From Microbotryum silenes-acaulis (lineage: Eukaryota; Basidiomycota; Microbotryomycetes; Microbotryales; Microbotryaceae): a stretch of DNA of 64,000 bases. The stretch lies in contig QPFY01000026.1 in NCBI GenBank assembly GCA_003665825.1, positions 62,001 to 126,000 on the forward strand. The letters are read 5' to 3'. The stretch's first letter is position 1, and each line of letters starts with the position of its first letter. The notes under the pieces are model-generated. The model was not told where the DNA came from and searched no databases. It saw only the letters and a program-made list of their open reading frames with translations. Made by a program: the position numbers and the translations under genes. Positions 57,513 to 64,000 of the stretch are shown here, in pieces.

Positions 57513-59933
57513 TCAAAGTTCATCCCTCCTCCTCTCTTGCCCTTCCTCCTCTCCTTCTTCCCCTTCGGCGCCCTCCCATTTCCTCCCAAAAGCCTCCGTC
57601 AACTTCTCATACTCCTTCGAAACCTTGACCTCCTCCAACCCCTTCTTCCCAACATCCTCATCCCCATCATACCCAATAGGTCCAGCAGGGGGACCCTCTC
57701 TGCCCCCTACACCTCCTACTCCTGCTCCGGGCAATGCTGTGATCTGTTCCAAGGCGGCTTTGACGGCGCCTTCTAGACCGCCCGGTGCGTCGACAGGTAT
57801 AACGAAGGGTTTGATGATCCTCCCTTCTGCTCCTGCTCCTGCCCCTCCTTGTCCTACACCTCCGCCTCCATCCCCAGCAGCACCAGCACCAGCAACAAGT
57901 CCTGGCCCCTCCCCGCCCGCCCCATCCCCAGGTAAGAGAAGCGCATTCAAAGCCTTGGCCAATTCTTGCATATTCTCCACCCGACCCAACTTATAATCAT
58001 CCTCTTTCTCCTCTTCCACCTCCTTCGTCTTCCCTGCTTTCGCACCAAGTTGAGCCAACAACTGTTCCTTCATCTCCTCCAAGGAAGCCGCTTCTTGACC
58101 CACGACATTCGGCTGAGCATCGTCTGCAGTACTATGGGGTGGGGGGCTTATCGAACCGGCTTCACTTTCGATAGGAGCCAAGATGGCAGCTTCGAGTACT
58201 TCACCCGTTGTCGGGTCGTACACCAATTCGACGTCGATACTTTGCCCCCAGTCCTCCCCTCCCCTCGTGTCCTTCGGAGCATCAAGGTCGGTTCCGATCT
58301 CCTCTGGTGCGATTCGTTGAGGTGGTGCTTGATTTTGTTGTTTTTGAGGTTGTGGTACCGTCGCCGGTACGGTAGGATACGTTTTCTTGGGTAGTCGATG
58401 GTCCGCCAACACCTCCTGATCGTCTCGAACGATCGGCGGTCCCGTCGGCACTTTGGGCGCATCGACGCTTTCTCTCAATTGACGAACGACGGCTCGGCAT
58501 TCGATCGCCGAAGGACCTCTTTCCGATGAGGAAGACGTTCTTTGTCGTTCGAGGAAGACGGGCTCGCTGCAGAGCCGTGGGGTGTGGATGATCATGACGT
58601 AGCGGCAGACTAAGGGTGTTGGACCGGTCAGATATCAAATACTGAAAGCTTTCGTTTCAGAGGTGGGAAGCACTCACTGGCCGTTTCTCGGATGAGTGCG
58701 ATGCGATCGATCGTTTGCGTGTTGCAATGAAACTGTTGGTGAGGAACGTTTCGAGTCAGATCGAGCAAAGCCTTTTTCTCCCGCTCCTGGACCCGCGGAA
58801 GTAAAGAAAAAGCTCACCTGCACTTCGACCTCCCTCGGTAATCCCGTCTTGTCGCAAATCGTACCATCATCCCAAATCTGAGTGAGGTACAACCCCCCTT
58901 CATCGTCGCCCAAGCCCAGCTCCGGTCCTCCCCCCAACGTCCCCGGCGCGCTCGTCGAGACCGAAGAGATCGTACCCGGTGCCAAAGTCGCCGGATGGGC
59001 TCGACCGTTGTGGTTCGCCGTACCTGCGCCTACATGTCGAGGTGGTGAGACCTTTTCGATCGCGGATTGGGGTGCGGGGTATCGTCCGAGTGTGTAGGAC
59101 CAGTTGTTGACGTCTTCGACGGGTTCGACCGAGCCGGCGACTCGGAGTTCATGAAATTGTCGGATGTGCTTGCCGTAGCTGAGAAGAGAGAAACATCGTA
59201 TCAAGTATGTTGCCCATTCGTGATATGCCAGGGTGTAGACACTCACCAAAAGCTGTAGGCTGAAGCGGATGGGAACGGTGCAGTCGAACGGTGTGGGGGA
59301 AAGTTCGGGACGATCGTCGATGTGTCAGCTTATCTAGACCGAGTTCCCCGAATCATAGAGAGAAGACGCGCACTCACTGAACCAGTTCTTCTTTGAATAC
59401 AAGCATTGCGTCCTCAACGGCTCCAATAACGCCAGCCCATTCTCCAAACCCCGCTCGCGTTCCTCCTGCCGAGCGACCGCATCCTTGGTCGATTCCTTGA
59501 CCGAGTGTTCGACCTCATCTTCGCTCACGGAAGGGACAGTGCAGAGGAAGGCTTGTCCCGAGGCCGTTCGGAGGACGTGAACATTCGCGATATCGTCCTG
59601 GTGAGGTCAAGGGAGGTGGGGAAGGGAGGTGGGGTCAGGACACGTCATTCGAGGCACGCACACCAGACTCCCGGCCCCCCACTTGGTCCGTCGATTCGGC
59701 CACGACATGGTGACGAGCGCGCCTTTGAACGTAACACTCACAGATACGGCCTTGGCTTGGGATAGTAGGTTGGGTATTGTATCGTTCAACGCGACTTGTT
59801 CGCTGACGACAACTTTGAACTGTGGGTGCGAGTAGAGATCTCGCGGCGAATGCGACGACAGCGAATGGACCGCCACAGGAGCACTCGCGCTTGCGAGCAA
59901 GAGCCATACCCAGCGTGATGGCAGGGGAGTCAT
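57513..59933 (-). CDS. YOS9: Yos9/OS-9 ER quality-control lectin with C-terminal RDEL
   Basis: Six exons: 59748..59933, 59378..59597, 59247..59259, 58818..59178, 58678..58732 and 57513..58609 (643 aa). The N-terminus RWVWLLLASASAPVAVHSLS is a signal peptide. An MRH lectin domain follows: CLYSKKNWFTYSFCYGKHIR with QFH, then YTLGRYP, GLYLTQIWDDGTICDKTGLP, REVEVQFHCNTQT and ICRYVMIIHTPRLC. Yos9 binds trimmed N-glycans on misfolded proteins and delivers them to the Hrd1 ERAD complex. The protein ends RRRDEL, an HDEL/KDEL-type retrieval signal, which agrees with ER lumen location. The C-terminal half is acidic and Gly/Ala-rich and not conserved. The MRH domain depends on a 13-nt exon (59247..59259), without which the CYGK phrase falls out of frame. 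Confidence 0.93.
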
Positions 59934-61045
59934 CGGGAAGGTGACGGTGAGCTTGTGTTCGTTGTGAGCTAGAAGCCGAGTAGTGACCTCCCTCGCGGCG
60001 ATGGATCCTCGGCGTGTCGAGCGATCAAAAGTAATCGAGGCGATCGACCATGGGGGAAGGGGGCTAAGCCCAAGTCATCCTCTCCCAGAGTCGCCCCCCC
60101 CACACGACGCACTGCAGGCTAAGGGGAAGTTCCAAGTTTCCTTGCCTTCGTCATCACGCAAGCCTCTCCCTCTGCTTTAGGCCCTTTAGGGTAACCCAGA
60201 TCAGTATGACCGCGCCTAATCAAGAAAATCAGATGTGACCGGTAGATACCCGCTACACACCTTTTAGCTTTCAGGCTCGAAAATTGCGAACAAAAAAGTC
60301 CGTTCGGCCATACGCGCTGCGACAACCTCCACAAGCTCAGGGCTGACTACTCCACCAGCCCGGGCCCGGAGAGGTTCGAGTTTAGTTCCCAATTTAGACT
60401 AGAGGCACCGCCCTGGCGCTGGTGGACGATTCGCTCGAGCAAAGGATCCGATACGGGCTGCAGTGGGGCACCTTCTTCCTCCGAGTACGACCACGGATTG
60501 ACGGACAAGGCGCACTGCAGGCAAAACTTAAACAGTCGTTTGTTCGATCGAAGGGACGTCACCGTCCTTCAGCTCGAATGCGGGCTTAGGAGGCGGTATG
60601 ATTCGCCAAAAAAGGGGCAATCCCTTCCTCCTTCAAGTTGAAGACTTGGGGCAGTGCAGGAAGGAAAAAGTTGGTAGGCTGACTTCGATGAGGTCGCGAG
60701 CGAGAGCGAGAGCTTGGCTCGGATTGGTCCTCGTGTGCTACATCAGATGGATCGCTCATTCCCGGCACAGGCAGTCAACCGACATTTCTGATTCACTGCA
60801 GTGGTCAGCCCCATTGGTCGAGGAGACACATCCTAAAGGATGGGGCTCTGCTTTGAGGCGATAGGGGCCAAACTGGAAATCTGGCCCCGAATCGGTATCT
60901 TTTCTCGCCGATTTTGGGGCGGACGCAGCAGATACTCATCCACATTCGTTCCACAGAAAGCTCCGAAGAGCCAGAACAAATTGCAAGAAAGGGGGGGCGC
61001 GGCGGCGCGAGCTAAAAATCTACGCTGAACTATCACCTCCCGGGC
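59934..61045. other. Intergenic region between YOS9 and aspartate aminotransferase
   Basis: 1.1 kb. It contains the YOS9 promoter and the 3' flank of the aminotransferase gene. Only short, unrecognised frames occur, up to 88 codons. No repeat or RNA gene was recognised. Confidence 0.55.
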
Positions 61046-63363
61046 TTAAAGGGTACCTCGGACGGCCTTGTCGACGCACTGAGCAAAGTAATCGACGTTG
61101 TTGGCGTTCAGTCCGGCCATACTGATGCGACCGTTCGCGGTGAGGTAGATGTGACCCTTCTCCAAGAGCGCCTTGCATTGAGCGGCTGAGCATAAAAGCC
61201 AGCCGGGGGAGGGGGGTGAGCTGGGTGTTGAAACGAGCCAAACTTCGAGCATAGACTGCGACTTACGATTCAACCCGGTGAAAGAGAACATGCCGATTTG
61301 CGACGTGATGTGCTTCCAGCCGTTCGATCCGGGAGCAGGGGTCTTGTACTTCCCCACGAGCAGATTGTACAATTGCTGACGCATCTCGATGATTCGTTCA
61401 GCCATGCCCCTGATGTCCCGCTTCCACTCCTCGAACAGCTCGGGTTTGCTAAGGATCAGAGCCACGATGCGTGCACCGTACGTCGGAGGGTTCGAAATCT
61501 CGGATCGCTGCAGCAGCAACAGCTGCGACTCGATTCGGTCCGAACCACCTTCGACGTCGCCCTTGTGCGCAGCCACGATGTTGAGCGCACCGATACGCTC
61601 GCCGTAGAGACCCGCATTTTTGGCGTAAGACTGGCAAACGAGCAGGGGAATGCTCCGCGAAACGAAGTGGCGCACGGCCCAGGCGTCGTTGTCGAGGTCG
61701 CCCGAGGCAAAGCCCTGTGCGAGTGAGAAGGCGAATTCGACTATTCGTCAGTGCCAGATCGTCTTGAGCACCCCCACATCTTCCGCCCGCAAGGGTATAA
61801 TCAACCTACCTGGTAGGCACAATCGAAGAAGGCATAGTGTCCTTTGGCCTGGAAAATGTCGGCGATATGCTTCCACTGGTCACGAGTCGGGTCGACACCG
61901 GTCGGGTTGTGGGCGCACGCGTGCAAGAGGAAGACCGACTGAGGTGGTGCCTCGTTCAAGAAAGCGGTGAACTTGTCGAAAGCGAGACCGATCGTTTGGG
62001 GGTCGTAGTAAGGGTAGTCGACGGCCGTGCACCGGACGTTCGTTAAGATCGACTTGTGGTTGGCTGTGGGGATGGATCGGGGTCTGGTCAGGTTTGAGTC
62101 GCCGATAGCATCCCGTAACCACACCTCGACTCACCCCAGGTAGGATTGGACACGTAGACGACCTTCTCCTTCTGCGACTTGCCCCTCCACGGCCCGTAGA
62201 ATCGCTCGAGGAATGCCGCTCCAGTGTGGTTTGCGCCGGTACCGGAGATGGTCTGAATACTGTGGGGTTGCATCACAGACGATGTAAAGCGTCAGAATGG
62301 AAGCACTTCCTCACTTTCGAGCGCGTGGCAAGCCACCTACGTAGACACTCGGCCCTCCTTGAGAGCGGCACTGTCGGCGCCAAAGATGAGCTTGCTCGTC
62401 TCTTGGGTGAAGGTCGGCAGGCCGGCGATGGGGAGGTATTCGTGGTCGAGTGTTTCATCTTGCGCGATCTCCAACTTGGCCTGTGACGATGGAAGCAGAG
62501 ATGACGTAACTGCATCAGTCAAGAGCGCGCGAGGGATGGGAACGAGCCTTGTATCGAGCGGCCCCGGCCAATCGAGTCAAGTCGGTCGAGGTGGGAAGCA
62601 GTCTCATCGATCTGCGGCCCTCTCGCGTTGCGCGCTGCGGACGAAGCTGTCCAGTCGACGATACGTCTATCTTGTATTCTAAATAGCATCGACAATTACA
62701 AAGCCCACCCGGAGTCGACATAGTGCGATGAAGATGATGCCGAGCGTTGCCGAGCGATTGAACGTGGGCACCGGGGGTTGGGGTCCGGGATGGCGCAGCC
62801 CAAGTCGATCAAGTCCAATGTAACGCTGTACTGCTCATCGTGCGGTATGCCTCCAGTCGAATGGCTTGCAACTTCCCCCATTGAAGCGATGCAATCCGGA
62901 TGGCTTACCTTGCGGACAACGGGGAGCACGTAAGGCTTGCCCTCGTTTGTCCTGTAAGCGCCGATACCGAGGTTGACCTTTTGCGCGAACGAGTCGGCCT
63001 TGTAGTTGGCCGTTAACGCGAAAATCGCATCCGGGGGTGTGAGCGGTGTCTCGGCAAATACTGCGAATTGGCACGCCAAGAATACAATGAAGGGGCGAGT
63101 CGGGTCGGGTCATTCGAGCGGTCGAGCGGTCGAGCGGTCGAGCGGTCGCGCCGGAGCCGGGCAGCGCGTGGTGGTGGTCGTGAGTGCGCATGAGGGAGGG
63201 AAAGTGGGGCTGCGTCAGATGGGAGATACGACTGCAGGGCAGGGATGGCTGCAGCAGAAGATGCTCAAGCGAGATCCTGGCCGGATCGAACCGACTGACC
63301 ATCTTGAGTTGAACTCATTTGGGAAGACACTTGCGAGAGACGCGATTGTGCAGAAGACGACAT
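61046..63363 (-). CDS. AAT2: Aspartate aminotransferase, cytosolic type
   Basis: Seven exons: 63300..63363, 62909..63060, 62341..62480, 62135..62259, 61810..62063, 61267..61714 and 61046..61185 (440 aa). The PLP enzyme interconverts aspartate/2-oxoglutarate and oxaloacetate/glutamate. Conserved blocks: PPDAIFALTANYKAD, VNLGIGAYR, ETLDHEYLPIAGL, TISGTGANHTGAAFL, FLLHACAHNPTGVDPT, FFDCAYQGFASGD, CQSYAKNAGLYGER with the PLP lysine, and GRISMAGLN near the C-terminus. The first exon was found by looking for a donor of matching phase. It encodes MSSSAQSRLSQVSSQ plus MSSTQD and joins to VFAETPL across a 239-nt intron. Two in-frame Met codons in that exon could give two N-termini. Intron 2 (62481..62908) is 428 nt, exceptional for this window. 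Confidence 0.92.
63115..63146. repeat. CGAGCGGT octamer tandem repeat in aminotransferase intron 1
   Basis: Four consecutive copies of CGAGCGGT lie inside the proposed 239-nt first intron of the aspartate aminotransferase gene. Confidence 0.85.
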
Positions 63364-64000
63364 GCTGACGGTGCCTGACGTCGAATGAGATAGGCGTAGG
63401 CGCGGGCGCGGTCTGGCGAGGTACGGGTTAGGGCAGCTAGTAATGAGAGGTAATGAGTGAGCTGGACCGAATCGAGCTTCAAGAAGTTGCAGTGGAAACC
63501 AACGTCGACGGCGGATGCGCTATCAGAGGTCTCGCGAAAGGTAGTTACTCCATGATGGGTTGCATCGAGTGGTTGACGTCAAAACTCACTGATGATGCCT
63601 GGCTGCTTGCTGAGAACAGACGACTTGCAGTTGGACCGCTGGGATGGAATGACGGCAAGCAGCCAACCGGCTCGCCCGGCTACCTCGGGCCTGCACGGGC
63701 TGGCACGGGCAAGTTGGACTAGGTTGGACTGTGGGCTCTATCGAGATCGAAGAGCGACACGCCCGATCGGAGAGGCTGCACCGCGTCATTGTGGCAATAT
63801 CCGCGGCATGGTACATTGTATTGCACGGAGCAACGCCAATAAGAGTAAACAAGATATAGGGGTGTCAAAACGGTAAACGTAGCAGAAGAAAAGACGGACA
63901 GGTGTTGATCCTTGGATGCTTCCTCGGGTCACCGGAGCAGGTGTGGGCCGAGGTGCTTTTTCCATCCCAACAAATCTAAGTAACCCATCTCCCCCTCATA
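63364..64000. other. Upstream region of the aminotransferase gene
   Basis: The final 637 bp contain the presumed aminotransferase promoter. The two open frames present (under 95 codons) show no recognisable sequence. No other feature was seen before the window end. Confidence 0.5.

Overview
The window looks like nuclear DNA of a basidiomycete fungus, most likely a GC-rich yeast-like or Pucciniomycotina-type genome. This is an inference from gene content. Genes are compact and multi-exonic, with introns mostly 60-80 nt, GTNNGT donors and YAG acceptors. The gene set includes a Brh2/BRCA2 homolog, a class IV chitin synthase, an SRF-type MADS factor, Rrs1, Tof1/Swi1, Yos9 and the U2 snRNA. No bacterial signals are seen.

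Layout, left to right: 3' end of an RNF10/Mag2-type protein (1-1151, +); C2H2 transcription factor (1707-4193, -); empty 4.2-6.7 kb; mitochondrial RCC1-like protein (6728-8714, -), divergent from phosphopantothenate-cysteine ligase (9194-10735, +); MADS-box regulator (11145-13018, -); gene-poor 13.0-14.9 kb. A transposon block follows. It holds a young but protease-less Ty1/copia element (14903-19392) with identical LTRs and a 5-bp target duplication. Next is an older copia element with an intact 1359-codon gag-pol (20491-24997). After the CstF64/Rna15 gene (26141-27849, +) comes a 1.14-kb hAT-like inverted-repeat element (28104-29241).

Gene-dense DNA resumes with DPM3 (+), RRS1 (-), IST1 (-) and the divergent BRCA2/Brh2 gene (34485-38628, +). 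A gene-poor 3.7 kb contains the U2 snRNA (about 40270-40430) and one possible small secreted protein. Then come chitin synthase (42377-47165, -), TOF1 with 16 exons (48548-53426, -), centrin/CDC31 (+), mitochondrial uS17 (-), alpha-MPP (+), YOS9 with a C-terminal RDEL (57513-59933, -) and aspartate aminotransferase (61046-63363, -).

Functional threads are genome maintenance (Brh2, Tof1), mitochondrial biogenesis (RCC1-like, uS17m, alpha-MPP), the secretory pathway and cell wall (Dpm3, Yos9, Ist1, chitin synthase) and RNA processing (U2, CstF64, Rrs1). The most notable observations concern the mobile elements: a recently inserted element that lacks its own protease, an LTR pair differing by exactly one 73-bp repeat unit, and an undescribed hAT-like MITE rich in AGATATCT palindromes. 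Smaller splicing curiosities are a 13-nt microexon in YOS9 and a GC-AG intron in TOF1. Exon boundaries were deduced by hand from reading frame, splice sites and family conservation. No search or RNA evidence was available.
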